Below, piece by piece: positions 7,028-13,002 of a stretch of 13,002 bases of DNA (position 1 is the stretch's first letter; each line of letters begins with the position of its first letter). The stretch covers positions 1-13,002 of the forward strand of contig JADGCE010000054.1 of NCBI GenBank assembly GCA_015229095.1, in the 5' to 3' direction. Under the pieces are notes generated by a model that saw only the letters and a program-made list of their open reading frames with translations, had not been told where the DNA came from and ran no database searches. The translations under genes and the position numbers were made by a program. This DNA comes from Magnetococcales bacterium (GTDB taxonomy: Bacteria; Pseudomonadota; Magnetococcia; Magnetococcales; Magnetaquicoccaceae).

Positions 7028-8166
7028 GGGGGGGAGGTGGCGGAACCGATCAGGGTTTTCAACAGTTCAACCCCCCGTGTGGCCTGCCACGCCTCAGCGG
7101 TCTGTCGCGCCTCCTGCTGCATGCGGCGCAACCGGGGAGCGTCGTCGGCCAGTTGCAGGATCTGCTGGGCCAGTTGTGCCGCATCGCCCACTGTATGGAT
7201 AAAACCGGATCGACCCGATACAACCCGATCGACAACGGCGCCGCTGGCATCCGACCCCAACACCGCCAAACCTGCGGCCATGGCCTCCAATATCACCACC
7301 CCGTAGGGCTCCCAGCGTGCGGTATGGATCAGGGCATCGGCGGTGCCGAGCAGTCGGGCAATCTCCGCCGGTTGTTTCCAACCCAAAAAATGGACATGTT
7401 GGCTTAAACCCGCTGCCTGCACCTGCTGTTCCAGCAGGGCACGCTCCTCTCCCTCGCCAATCAGCAACAGGCGCAGATCATCCCGGCTGCGCCGGGCAAT
7501 CTCCAGGGCTTGAATGGCAATATCCCAGCCTTTGCGGTAGATCAACTGGCCAACACCCAGCAGGGTACGCAGGGGCGGGCTTTCCGGACTTTGCAACCTG
7601 GCCGGGGGCGCACCCACGGCGGTCCAGTAGGGAAAAATCACGCTCTTCTCCTCCGGACAGCCCAGCTTATGGATGGCCGTCACCCCAAATTGGCCGGTGG
7701 CCAGGGAGCGGTGGGCATGGGCAAAAATCCAGCGCAGCAGGAAGCGACGCCCCAGGCGCAACCACCAGGGCCGGGGTTCCGCTTGCCGGCGGTTCCAGAG
7801 GATCTCCTGGGGTAGGGGGGTATCGGTCCAGTAGAGAAAGGGGCGCTTGGCCCAGGCCAGGGTAAACAGGGCCGCGATGAGCGTGGGTGTATAGTAGGAG
7901 GCGACCATAAACCAACTGTCAGGCGCTTCGTCCAGCAGGCTGCGGAGCAGGGGCCAATCGATCCAGGCCCGGGGAGAGGCCATCTGCCACGAGTACGGTC
8001 GCTGGCTCTGCGGGGCAAAGGGGTGCGTCTGGGTAGGTCCCATCATGATGATCACCCGCAGATCAAAGCTGCCATCGGCTGCCAGGGCTTCAAAAAAGGT
8101 GTCGTGATAGGGGGTGAATTCTGGACAGAGCCAGACCAGTCTTTGCGGTTTGGGCATGGGCGTCAT
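7024..8166 (-). CDS. GT4-family glycosyltransferase (GT-B fold)
   Basis: This is a second GT4 enzyme of 380 residues. The N-terminal domain is divergent, with Pro-Glu-Phe-Thr-Pro-Tyr-His-Asp at 15-22 where many relatives carry a Gly-rich loop. The C-terminal domain is typical: Gly-Val-Gly-Gln-Leu-x-x-x-Lys-Gly (204-213), Leu-Leu-Ile-Gly-Glu-Gly (234-239), and the E-x7-E motif at Glu286 and Glu294 (Glu-Pro-Tyr-Gly-Val-Val-Ile-Leu-Glu). The ATG at 8166 overlaps the TGA of the preceding methyltransferase in an ATGA junction. A second in-frame ATG at 8157 has AGGA eight bases upstream, so the protein could also start three residues later. It ends in another ATGA overlap with the next gene. The likely role is addition of one sugar of a surface polysaccharide; specificity is unknown. 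Confidence 0.92.
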   Translation of the reverse strand: MTPMPKPQRLVWLCPEFTPYHDTFFEALAADGSFDLRVIIMMGPTQTHPFAPQSQRPYSWQMASPRAWIDWPLLRSLLDEAPDSWFMVASYYTPTLIAALFTLAWAKRPFLYWTDTPLPQEILWNRRQAEPRPWWLRLGRRFLLRWIFAHAHRSLATGQFGVTAIHKLGCPEEKSVIFPYWTAVGAPPARLQSPESPPLRTLLGVGQLIYRKGWDIAIQALEIARRSRDDLRLLLIGEGEERALLEQQVQAAGLSQHVHFLGWKQPAEIARLLGTADALIHTARWEPYGVVILEAMAAGLAVLGSDASGAVVDRVVSGRSGFIHTVGDAAQLAQQILQLADDAPRLRRMQQEARQTAEAWQATRGVELLKTLIGSATSPP

Positions 8167-8864
8167 CCTGGTTTGACCGCTTCAACGATCAGTGTGCCAC
8201 CTCCACCGATGCGGTCGGCCCGTTCGATGCGGTCGATGGCCGGAATGCGGCTGTCGAGGATGGCCCGCTCTTCCGGGTGGGGAAAACCGGCGGTCTGAAA
8301 CAGCTCCAACAGGGAATCCCGGTCATAGAGCCATTTGTGGGAGTTGAAATCCAGCAGGAGATGGTAGAGCGTGCGAAGCAGGGAGCCGTGGTCGGGCGGG
8401 CTCTCCGGACGCAGGTGCAACCGATGCAGCAGGGTGTCCGCCGGGGAGTGACCGGGGGCGTGCGGGTCGATCCATCCTCGCTGATAATCGGCGATATAGT
8501 GGGCCAAATGGGGCACGGCCATACGCACCACGGCACCGGGACGGCAGCAGCGGTGCAACTCCCGCAGGAGGGCCAATGCCTCCGTCCGGTAGAGATGTTC
8601 CAGCACGTGCGATGCATAAACCGCCGTCAGGGTGTGCTCCGGAAAGGGCAGAGGATGGCGCACATCCAGGGAGAGAATATGCGCTGGCCAGGGATGCTGC
8701 AGATGGATGCGGGGCAAGAGGCCACCCCAGACCGCCAACCGTTTGATCCGGGGCCAACGGGCCAGCTTGACGTGCCAGGAGCCGTCGCTGTTGAGCCAGC
8801 CATCCGGGGCGAAATCACCGCACCCCAGGTGCAGTTGGCTAGGCTGGGGCATCAGGGTGTTCAT
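8163..8864 (-). CDS. SAM-dependent class I methyltransferase
   Basis: This is a compact 233-residue Rossmann-fold methyltransferase. The SAM-binding motif Leu-His-Leu-Gly-Cys-Gly (11-16) lies almost at the N-terminus and is followed by Gly-Trp-Leu-Asn-Ser-Asp. Further on come Leu-Asp-Val-Arg-His-Pro-Leu-Pro-Phe (66-74), Ala-Ser-His-Val-Leu-Glu-His-Leu (84-91) and a Pro-Gly turn at 109-110. This layout fits the group of predicted SAM-dependent methyltransferases common in polysaccharide clusters (COG4627-like). It overlaps its neighbours on both sides by ATGA. The bases before the ATG at 8864 are C-rich with no ribosome binding site, so it is probably translated by coupling. In this context a sugar is a reasonable methyl acceptor, but nothing in the sequence proves that. 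Confidence 0.85.
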   Translation of the reverse strand: MNTLMPQPSQLHLGCGDFAPDGWLNSDGSWHVKLARWPRIKRLAVWGGLLPRIHLQHPWPAHILSLDVRHPLPFPEHTLTAVYASHVLEHLYRTEALALLRELHRCCRPGAVVRMAVPHLAHYIADYQRGWIDPHAPGHSPADTLLHRLHLRPESPPDHGSLLRTLYHLLLDFNSHKWLYDRDSLLELFQTAGFPHPEERAILDSRIPAIDRIERADRIGGGGTLIVEAVKPG

Positions 8865-9712
8865 GGGGAGCGGGGGGGGAGCGGACGGGCCATGCAGTAG
8901 ATCTGCGGTGCCCAGTCCGGCATCCGGTTGAGCAGGGCGAATCCCCCACGGCGGACCATCTCAAAGGGGGACCAGGGGCGCGGATAGCAAACCACGCTGC
9001 CCATGGCCACCACCTGCCAGCCCCACTCCGGCAACCAGCGTTGCAGGGCATGCCGGGAATAGTAAAACACATGCTCCCAGGGGTCCAACGACAAGGGCTT
9101 GCCCATCATCCGGTAGAGGAGGCGTTTCCAGTGCAATGCCCCGGCATTGGGGATGGAGAGAAACAGCAGACCGTCGTTGGTCAACAGGGGAGCCAACTCC
9201 CGGAGAAAGGCGTGGGGCGTGCGAATATGTTCCAACACATCCCAAAGGGTCACCATCTGAAAGCGGGGAGGGGGTGCGGGCAGCTGGGCCAGATATTCCT
9301 GGCAACTGTCGGCCTGGCGTACCTGGGCGAACCGGTGCCGGGCATGTTCGGCCTGGGCGGAGGAGGCGTCAAAGCCGAACACCTCCCAGTCGTGCCGGGC
9401 CGCATAGGCCAGAAAGCCGCCGGTGCCACACCCCACATCCAGCAGGCGTCCCGGCGGGGTGGGCCAATGGGGTCGGGTGAGATGTTGCCACTGCTGGAAG
9501 GCCGGTTGTTTGTGTTCGGCCTGGCACCACAGATGCTCGGTGTCGATGGCGGCTGCGGTCAGGGTGATGTAGTCCGGTGAGACCCTTCCCGTTTGTTCCC
9601 AGCTTTGCACCACCTGGCAATCCGGGCAGTAGAGCAGGGTGAACCATTGCTCCCCCCGTTGTTCCTGGGAAAAGAGGCGCACTGCGGTGCTGTTGCACAG
9701 GTGGCAGTTCAT
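8861..9712 (-). CDS. SAM-dependent methyltransferase with N-terminal zinc ribbon
   Basis: This 283-residue protein begins with a Cys-x2-Cys pair at 3 and 6 and another at 29 and 32, a zinc-ribbon-like module. A class I methyltransferase domain follows (Methyltransf_23-like): Leu-Leu-Asp-Val-Gly-Cys-Gly-Thr-Gly-Gly-Phe (90-100) is the SAM loop, Asp115 ends strand two, and Leu-Trp-Asp-Val-Leu-Glu-His-Ile (156-163) is motif IV. An aromatic C-terminal part follows. This zinc-ribbon plus methyltransferase layout is frequent in LPS and exopolysaccharide clusters. The ATG at 9712 is the first in its frame, since a TGA lies four codons upstream, yet it has no Shine-Dalgarno. It does overlap the stop of a possible 15-codon frame (9709-9756). 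The 3' end overlaps the next methyltransferase by ATGA. The acceptor is unknown, a sugar or glycan precursor being most likely. Confidence 0.88.
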   Translation of the reverse strand: MNCHLCNSTAVRLFSQEQRGEQWFTLLYCPDCQVVQSWEQTGRVSPDYITLTAAAIDTEHLWCQAEHKQPAFQQWQHLTRPHWPTPPGRLLDVGCGTGGFLAYAARHDWEVFGFDASSAQAEHARHRFAQVRQADSCQEYLAQLPAPPPRFQMVTLWDVLEHIRTPHAFLRELAPLLTNDGLLFLSIPNAGALHWKRLLYRMMGKPLSLDPWEHVFYYSRHALQRWLPEWGWQVVAMGSVVCYPRPWSPFEMVRRGGFALLNRMPDWAPQIYCMARPLPPRSP

Positions 9713-9756
9713 GGGCGGGCGTCACGTGGGGTGGGCCACAGAGGGGGTTGCAGCAT
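9709..9756 (-). CDS. Possible 15-residue coupling leader upstream of the zinc-ribbon methyltransferase
   Basis: The frame reads MLQPPLWPTPRDARP, and its TGA overlaps the methyltransferase ATG as ATGA. Only a weak AGG lies eight bases upstream of its ATG. It would explain how a gene lacking its own ribosome binding site is started, because the next three genes downstream use the same kind of junction. The peptide resembles nothing I know and could be a chance frame, so confidence is low. Confidence 0.22.
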   Translation of the reverse strand: MLQPPLWPTPRDARP

Positions 9757-9788
9757 GGTGCCAACCTGTTTTTTCTTGAAGAGTGATG

Positions 9789-9834
9789 CCAGGGGCTCTG
9801 CCCCTGGACCCCGCCAGGGGGATAATCCCCCTGG
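9789..9834. repeat. REP-like double palindrome (two perfect hairpins)
   Basis: Two perfect GC-rich hairpins lie side by side in the gap between the CgeB-like gene and the methyltransferase. The first has stem CCAGGGGC (9789-9796) with GCCCCTGG (9800-9807) and a three-base loop. The second has stem CCAGGGGG (9814-9821) with CCCCCTGG (9827-9834) and a five-base loop. The two share the CCAGGGG half-site and are separated by six bases (ACCCCG). This is the form of dispersed extragenic palindromes. On the coding strand an A-run, not a T-run, follows, so it is not a textbook terminator, although it could stall transcription or protect mRNA ends. Confidence 0.8.
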
Positions 9835-9852
9835 ATCCCTGATAATGAAAGA

Positions 9853-10902
9853 CTATTGCGCCCCGGCCCGCCACGCATCCACCGTTCGCAACCACTGTCG
9901 CATGCGGCTGTGAATGTCGTGGCCGTCCTGGATCACCTTGCGACGCCCGGCGGCGGCAATGCGCTCCCTGACCCTCTCATTGTGCAGATAAAATTTAATT
10001 TTTTCAACAAATTCTTCCGCAGATGAAAAAAAATCCGCCTCTTCCCCCGCCTTGAACAGTTGCTCCATCCAGGGGGTGCGCTCCGAAAGCAAAAACAGAC
10101 CGCAAGCGGGAATTTCAAAACTGCGGCGGGTATATTGGTCCCGGTTGTTCCTGCTGAAAAAACAGGCCCCGATCCTGGCAGCACAGAGGGCCTGCCGATA
10201 GGCCTCCACGCCCAGATGGCGGCAAGGGCCCACGCGCCGATAGATGTCGGCAGGCAGGGCAGCCCGCCAATAACGCTCGCCCCCATGAATGCGCAGATGA
10301 ATGCCCTGTCGCACCGCCTCGATCAGGATTTCCAGGCGACCATCCTGTTCCATGTGTCCGGCAAAGACCACCTCACAGCCCCACACCTGCCGCTGCGCGG
10401 CATCCAACGGACGGGGATAATCCAGCCAGGGGATAAAATAGGGCAACAGGAGATCGACGGCGGCAACGCCGTGCGCCCGTGCTTCCTGGAGATTGACCGG
10501 ACGGTAGACGTGAAACCCCTGATAGAAGGGCAGGGCGGGCAGCAGGTGTCGATAGCGCAGCAGGGTGCGCCGTTCGCCAAAGGGATCGTCGTTGTGATAG
10601 CCTGCCACAAAGGTGTATTGGCGCAACTGTTGAACGAGAGTGGCCGGAAAATAGTGGCCCTGGTAGAGGAGCAGCACATCCGGGCGCTGCTCCTCTACCA
10701 GGGCGAGGAGCCGTTGCTGGATGCGCCGAATGCCCACGCCCCACAAAAGGCGTCGCTCCAGACGACCCAACGGGCCCGGCAGTGTGTGGTCATGGCTGGC
10801 AAACAGGCGGGCCTGCACGCCCAACTCGTTGAGGGCGCGCACCCAGGCGGGCTCATAGATATCGCCAAAAGCCCCCTGGGCAATCAGGACAGAACGGATC
10901 AT
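9853..10902 (-). CDS. CgeB-like glycosyltransferase (Glyco_trans_1_2-type C-terminal domain)
   Basis: This 349-residue GT-B-type protein matches the pattern of the CgeB/DUF3880 family, named for a Bacillus spore-coat protein but widespread in proteobacterial glycan clusters. The N-terminal half has Tyr-His-Asn-Asp-Asp-Pro-Phe (102-108). The C-terminal half has Asn-Arg-Asp-Gln-Tyr-Thr-Arg-Arg-Ser-Phe-Glu-Ile-Pro-Ala-Cys-Gly (253-268), then Leu-Leu-Ser-Glu-Arg (271-275), and an acidic segment leading into the helical end. These are the family's hallmark residues. The ATG at 10902 is the only start candidate, because the frame runs back without another start codon to the TGA that also ends the Rpn gene. 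No Shine-Dalgarno is visible. It lies 30 bases after the Rpn gene. It probably acts in the same glycan pathway; the transferred sugar is unknown. Confidence 0.82.
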   Translation of the reverse strand: MIRSVLIAQGAFGDIYEPAWVRALNELGVQARLFASHDHTLPGPLGRLERRLLWGVGIRRIQQRLLALVEEQRPDVLLLYQGHYFPATLVQQLRQYTFVAGYHNDDPFGERRTLLRYRHLLPALPFYQGFHVYRPVNLQEARAHGVAAVDLLLPYFIPWLDYPRPLDAAQRQVWGCEVVFAGHMEQDGRLEILIEAVRQGIHLRIHGGERYWRAALPADIYRRVGPCRHLGVEAYRQALCAARIGACFFSRNNRDQYTRRSFEIPACGLFLLSERTPWMEQLFKAGEEADFFSSAEEFVEKIKFYLHNERVRERIAAAGRRKVIQDGHDIHSRMRQWLRTVDAWRAGAQ

Positions 10903-10932
10903 GCGTATAGCCCAACATAAATGATGGCAAAA

Positions 10933-11856
10933 TCAGGGTAGTACCGCCAAGAGACTCTCCAGAGTCGTTGCATCCAGGATGCGGAGGCTCCATTCCTCCA
11001 GGGTGGATAGTTCAGCATCGGCTATTTTTTGGTTGGCCCACGGGGGCAGGTCGCCGAAGCGGCGTTGGAGTTGACGGGTCAGCATCTCCGCCTTGCCTTC
11101 CTGTCGGCCTTTCTGTTCTCCCTTCTGCTCACCTTCTCGCAGAGCTTCCTCCCGCGCCAGTTCAACTGCCCCCCGTGCATCGGCGATGGCAATACCAGCC
11201 TTGTCATACATCTCCAACTCCTCAGACGTCATGTTGGCTACCATGGCCATCTCAAAAGCATGGCGGAACGGGGCTGTACTCAGCTTTTCAGGTACCTCCT
11301 GCAGAGAACCGGCATACTTGATGAAGTAGATCCACTGGTCGAGGATGTCGTCCAATTCCTCCAACCGCTTGACAAATTTGGGAAGCTCGACAAAAAAGTG
11401 GGTGATGTCCCGCAGATAAGAGTGTCCAGTAATGGTTTCGCGTGACTCGTGGCAGGAGACGCAGTGGGTGAAGTCATGGAACAGGACGAAGTCGGTGATG
11501 GTAATGGCGATCACCTGGTTCAGCTTGGGATACTCCTCACCCCGCTCGATCTGGTGCGCATACGCCTTGGCGGCGTTGTACTGGATCCGCTTCAGGAAGG
11601 CGGCCACCTTCTGCACCTGCATCTCGACGATGTAGGAGACCCCACGATGGTCCCGGCACTTGACATCCAAAATGGAATATTTCATCTCCCGAATCTTCGG
11701 GGCCAGAAAGGGGTCGAGAATGGTCACCTCGGCGATACACCGATCCCCCTCCAATCCCAAGAGACTCTCCAGGAAACTGACGAGGAGATCCTTGGCGCTC
11801 TCGCTGCCGAAAATCTTCTTGAACGCAAAGTCGATGCGTGGGTCGATGAATTTCAT
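10933..11856 (-). CDS. Rpn family recombination-promoting nuclease / PD-(D/E)XK transposase-like protein
   Basis: This 307-residue protein has the N-terminus typical of Rpn/PF12784 proteins, Asp-Pro-Arg-Ile-Asp-Phe-Ala-Phe-Lys-Lys-Ile-Phe-Gly (5-17). The nuclease core shows Asp64 in Ile-Leu-Asp-Val-Lys and Glu78-Met-Gln80, the D...E-x-Q form of the PD-(D/E)XK motif in this family. A conserved helix with Tyr-Asn-Ala-Ala-Lys-Ala-Tyr (93-99) follows. A charged Glu/Gln/Lys/Gly-rich segment (about 233-258) precedes the C-terminal helices. Studied Rpn proteins are DNA endonucleases that promote RecA-independent recombination; some relatives are linked to defence. The frame opens 11 codons earlier, but AGGAGA (11863-11868) lies six bases before the ATG at 11856 and family homology starts there. 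All motifs are intact. It sits between glycosyltransferase genes with no visible link to glycan synthesis, suggesting an inserted gene. Confidence 0.88.
   Translation of the reverse strand: MKFIDPRIDFAFKKIFGSESAKDLLVSFLESLLGLEGDRCIAEVTILDPFLAPKIREMKYSILDVKCRDHRGVSYIVEMQVQKVAAFLKRIQYNAAKAYAHQIERGEEYPKLNQVIAITITDFVLFHDFTHCVSCHESRETITGHSYLRDITHFFVELPKFVKRLEELDDILDQWIYFIKYAGSLQEVPEKLSTAPFRHAFEMAMVANMTSEELEMYDKAGIAIADARGAVELAREEALREGEQKGEQKGRQEGKAEMLTRQLQRRFGDLPPWANQKIADAELSTLEEWSLRILDATTLESLLAVLP
11095..11130 (-). repeat. Short in-gene 12-base tandem repeat (three imperfect units)
   Basis: Inside the Rpn gene three successive 12-base units encode Glu-Gln-Lys-Gly, Glu-Gln-Lys-Gly and Arg-Gln-Glu-Gly (residues 243-254). 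The units differ mainly at third codon positions. Such repeats are common in the C-terminal linker of Rpn proteins and could expand or contract without shifting the frame. Confidence 0.65.
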
Positions 11857-11862
11857 GCTGGA

Positions 11863-11868
11863 TCTCCT
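11863..11868 (-). promoter_or_regulatory. Ribosome binding site deciding the Rpn start
   Basis: AGGAGA on the minus strand lies six bases upstream of the ATG at 11856. It fixes the start there and not at the in-frame ATG codons at 11889 or 11886. The Rpn gene therefore has its own initiation signal, unlike the SD-less glycan genes from 9712 to 7027. Confidence 0.65.
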
Positions 11869-12021
11869 GGTGACTGCGGGACGCATCAAGCGACCGGATC
11901 AGTCTACCCCCTGGACGGCAGCAATGCCACCCTGTTTTCGTGCAAACAAGGCAAATGCCTGCGTCTTGCGCATTTTTTACTGACTCAACAGGTGCCTCCT
12001 GAAACATGGCGTAAACTCCCG

Positions 12022-13002
12022 TCATTCCGCTACTCCATCTGCGCCAGGCTGTAATGAAGCCAGATGAATGGCCCGAAGGAAACCATTGCTCTCCCGTTCC
12101 GGGTCGCAAAAGGCCTGGCAGCGCAGCCGCGCCTGTTGCCCCATCCGGTGGCGCAGTGCCGGGTCCAACAGCTTTTCCATGGCCGACACCAGGGCGGACA
12201 CCTGATCGGGCGCGATGACAAAACCGCTCTCTCCCTCGCAGACCAGGGCTTCGGCGGCACCGCAGGCATCGGTGGTGATCAAGGGCAGCCCGGCCAGGGC
12301 CGCTTCCACCAACACCTTGGGAAAACAATCCTTTTTGGTCGGCAACACGCAGACATCAGCCGCCAGATAACGGCTCGCCAGCTCCGCCAGGGGGAGGGGA
12401 CCGGGAAAAAAGAAAACCTCCGCCAAGCCCTGCCGGGCGGCCTGTTGTCGATAGGCGGAGAGTTCCCACTCTCCGGGTTGGGCCGCCTTGTCGCCGATGC
12501 ACAGCACGTGAAAACGGTGTCCCCGCTGTTGCAAAATTTCCGCAGCATCCAGCAAGGTGAAAACCCCCTTGAAGCGCAGCAATGTGCCCACAAACAAAAA
12601 AATGCAGAGTTCCGGGGGCCAGCCCAACGCCTGCCGGAGGAGGGGGCGGGGCTCTGTGCATTGGGAGAGATAGGCCTGGAAGGCGGTGGCACCCGCCTCA
12701 AAGGGGGCATCAATCATCCGGGTATCGGCAATCCGATAGACCGCAGCCAGGGTTTTGCGGGTGATGGGTGTCTGGACGATATGGAGCCGGCAGCGGCGCA
12801 GGATCCACCCTTTCAGGAGGCGGATCCACCAACGCCGCCGCCCTTCCCACTGGGGAGGCAGGGTTTGATTGACCGAAATGATGGCGCGCCCCAGCAGGGT
12901 GGCAAAGAGCGTCACCGCCAGGGCCGAGCCGCCCTGGATGCCGGAGAGCACCACAATCTCATTTTCCCAGGCACAGGCCCAGGCCCCCCGCCAGTGGATG
13001 GA
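12022..13002 (-). CDS. GT4-family glycosyltransferase, N-terminus cut by window edge
   Basis: The frame ends at TGA (12022-12024) and stays open to the last base of the window, so the true start lies beyond 13002. A GTG at 12954 is internal: the codons upstream of it continue a normal protein (Glu-Asn-Glu-Ile-Val-Val-Leu-Ser-Gly-Ile-Gln-Gly). At least 326 residues are visible. The C-terminal nucleotide-sugar domain has Phe-Val-Gly-Thr-Leu-x-x-x-Lys-Gly, then Leu-Cys-Ile-Gly-Asp, and the catalytic-loop region Lys-Lys-Asp-Cys-Phe-Pro-Lys-Val-Leu-Val-Glu-Ala. Here Asp (codon at 12328-12330) stands where many GT4 enzymes have the first Glu of E-x7-E; the second Glu (12304-12306) is kept. The protein probably adds a sugar in the same surface-glycan pathway. 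The gap of 165 bases to the Rpn gene makes read-through uncertain. Confidence 0.88.
   Translation of the reverse strand, partial: SIHWRGAWACAWENEIVVLSGIQGGSALAVTLFATLLGRAIISVNQTLPPQWEGRRRWWIRLLKGWILRRCRLHIVQTPITRKTLAAVYRIADTRMIDAPFEAGATAFQAYLSQCTEPRPLLRQALGWPPELCIFLFVGTLLRFKGVFTLLDAAEILQQRGHRFHVLCIGDKAAQPGEWELSAYRQQAARQGLAEVFFFPGPLPLAELASRYLAADVCVLPTKKDCFPKVLVEAALAGLPLITTDACGAAEALVCEGESGFVIAPDQVSALVSAMEKLLDPALRHRMGQQARLRCQAFCDPERESNGFLRAIHLASLQPGADGVAE

Noticed and set aside
6275..7306. Plus-strand open frame of 343 codons across two glycosyltransferases
   Set aside because: It spans the junction of two clearly conserved minus-strand genes and has no domain of its own.
9789..9834. The double hairpin as a rho-independent terminator for the CgeB-like gene
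   Set aside because: On the minus strand the hairpins are not followed by a T-run; an A-run lies downstream instead. The shared half-sites fit a palindromic repeat better.
11953..11978. Hairpin AAATGC/GCATTT with T-run between the right-edge glycosyltransferase and the Rpn gene
   Set aside because: The six-base-pair AT-rich stem has an 11-base loop, and the T-run is on the plus strand, where there is no gene to terminate. It is too weak to annotate.
11537..12328. Minus-strand open frame of 263 codons overlapping the Rpn gene and the right-edge glycosyltransferase
   Set aside because: It runs in another frame through two genes with intact family motifs, and its own residues match nothing.
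12952..12954. GTG as the start codon of the right-edge glycosyltransferase
   Set aside because: The frame continues open to the window edge with plausible protein sequence, and a GT4 enzyme needs more N-terminal domain than this start would give.
1..13002. CRISPR array, tRNA, rRNA, integrase or insertion sequence
   Set aside because: No regularly spaced repeats, tRNA cloverleaf, rRNA-like stretch or IS ends were seen anywhere; the Rpn gene is the only mobile-element-related protein.

Overview
The window reads as a chromosomal segment of a GC-rich Gram-negative bacterium, probably a proteobacterium. The signs are a lipid-anchored periplasmic adaptor with an RND efflux permease, an undecaprenyl-phosphate sugar-phosphate transferase, and surface-glycan glycosyltransferases. 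A double-hairpin palindromic repeat resembles REP-like elements I associate with Magnetococcales and some other proteobacteria. That is only an impression and does not place the organism.

Every supportable gene lies on the minus strand, so transcription runs from right to left. From the right edge the order is: (1) a GT4-type glycosyltransferase cut by the window edge (12022-13002); (2) a Rpn/PD-(D/E)XK nuclease-family gene with its own strong ribosome binding site (10933-11856); (3) a CgeB-like glycosyltransferase (9853-10902); (4) a 140-base gap with two perfect hairpins; (5) a tight block of two SAM-dependent methyltransferases and two GT4 glycosyltransferases joined by ATGA stop/start overlaps (9712 down to 5855); (6) a WecA/MraY-family initiating sugar-phosphate transferase (4807-5844); (7) an AcrA/MexA-like adaptor (3595-4770) and an AcrB/MexB-like RND permease (428-3583); (8) a 280-base stretch with two tiny overlapping reading frames behind a perfect Shine-Dalgarno; (9) the first 49 codons of a DUF1640-like gene cut by the left edge.

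The right and central parts look like a polysaccharide, O-antigen or exopolysaccharide biosynthesis cluster. The WecA-like enzyme would load the first sugar phosphate onto undecaprenyl phosphate, the glycosyltransferases would extend it, and the methyltransferases could methylate sugars. No flippase, polymerase, ligase or nucleotide-sugar synthesis gene is in view, so the cluster probably continues past the right edge. The efflux pair follows the WecA-like gene after only 36 bases with no visible terminator, so it may share that transcript. No outer-membrane factor or local regulator is present.

I see no rRNA, tRNA, CRISPR array, complete transposon, phage genes or clear toxin-antitoxin or defence system. 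Most of the window is ordinary accessory surface-polysaccharide content. The points worth a second look are the chain of coupled starts, the hairpin repeat, the Rpn gene inside the glycan cluster, and the possible small peptides.
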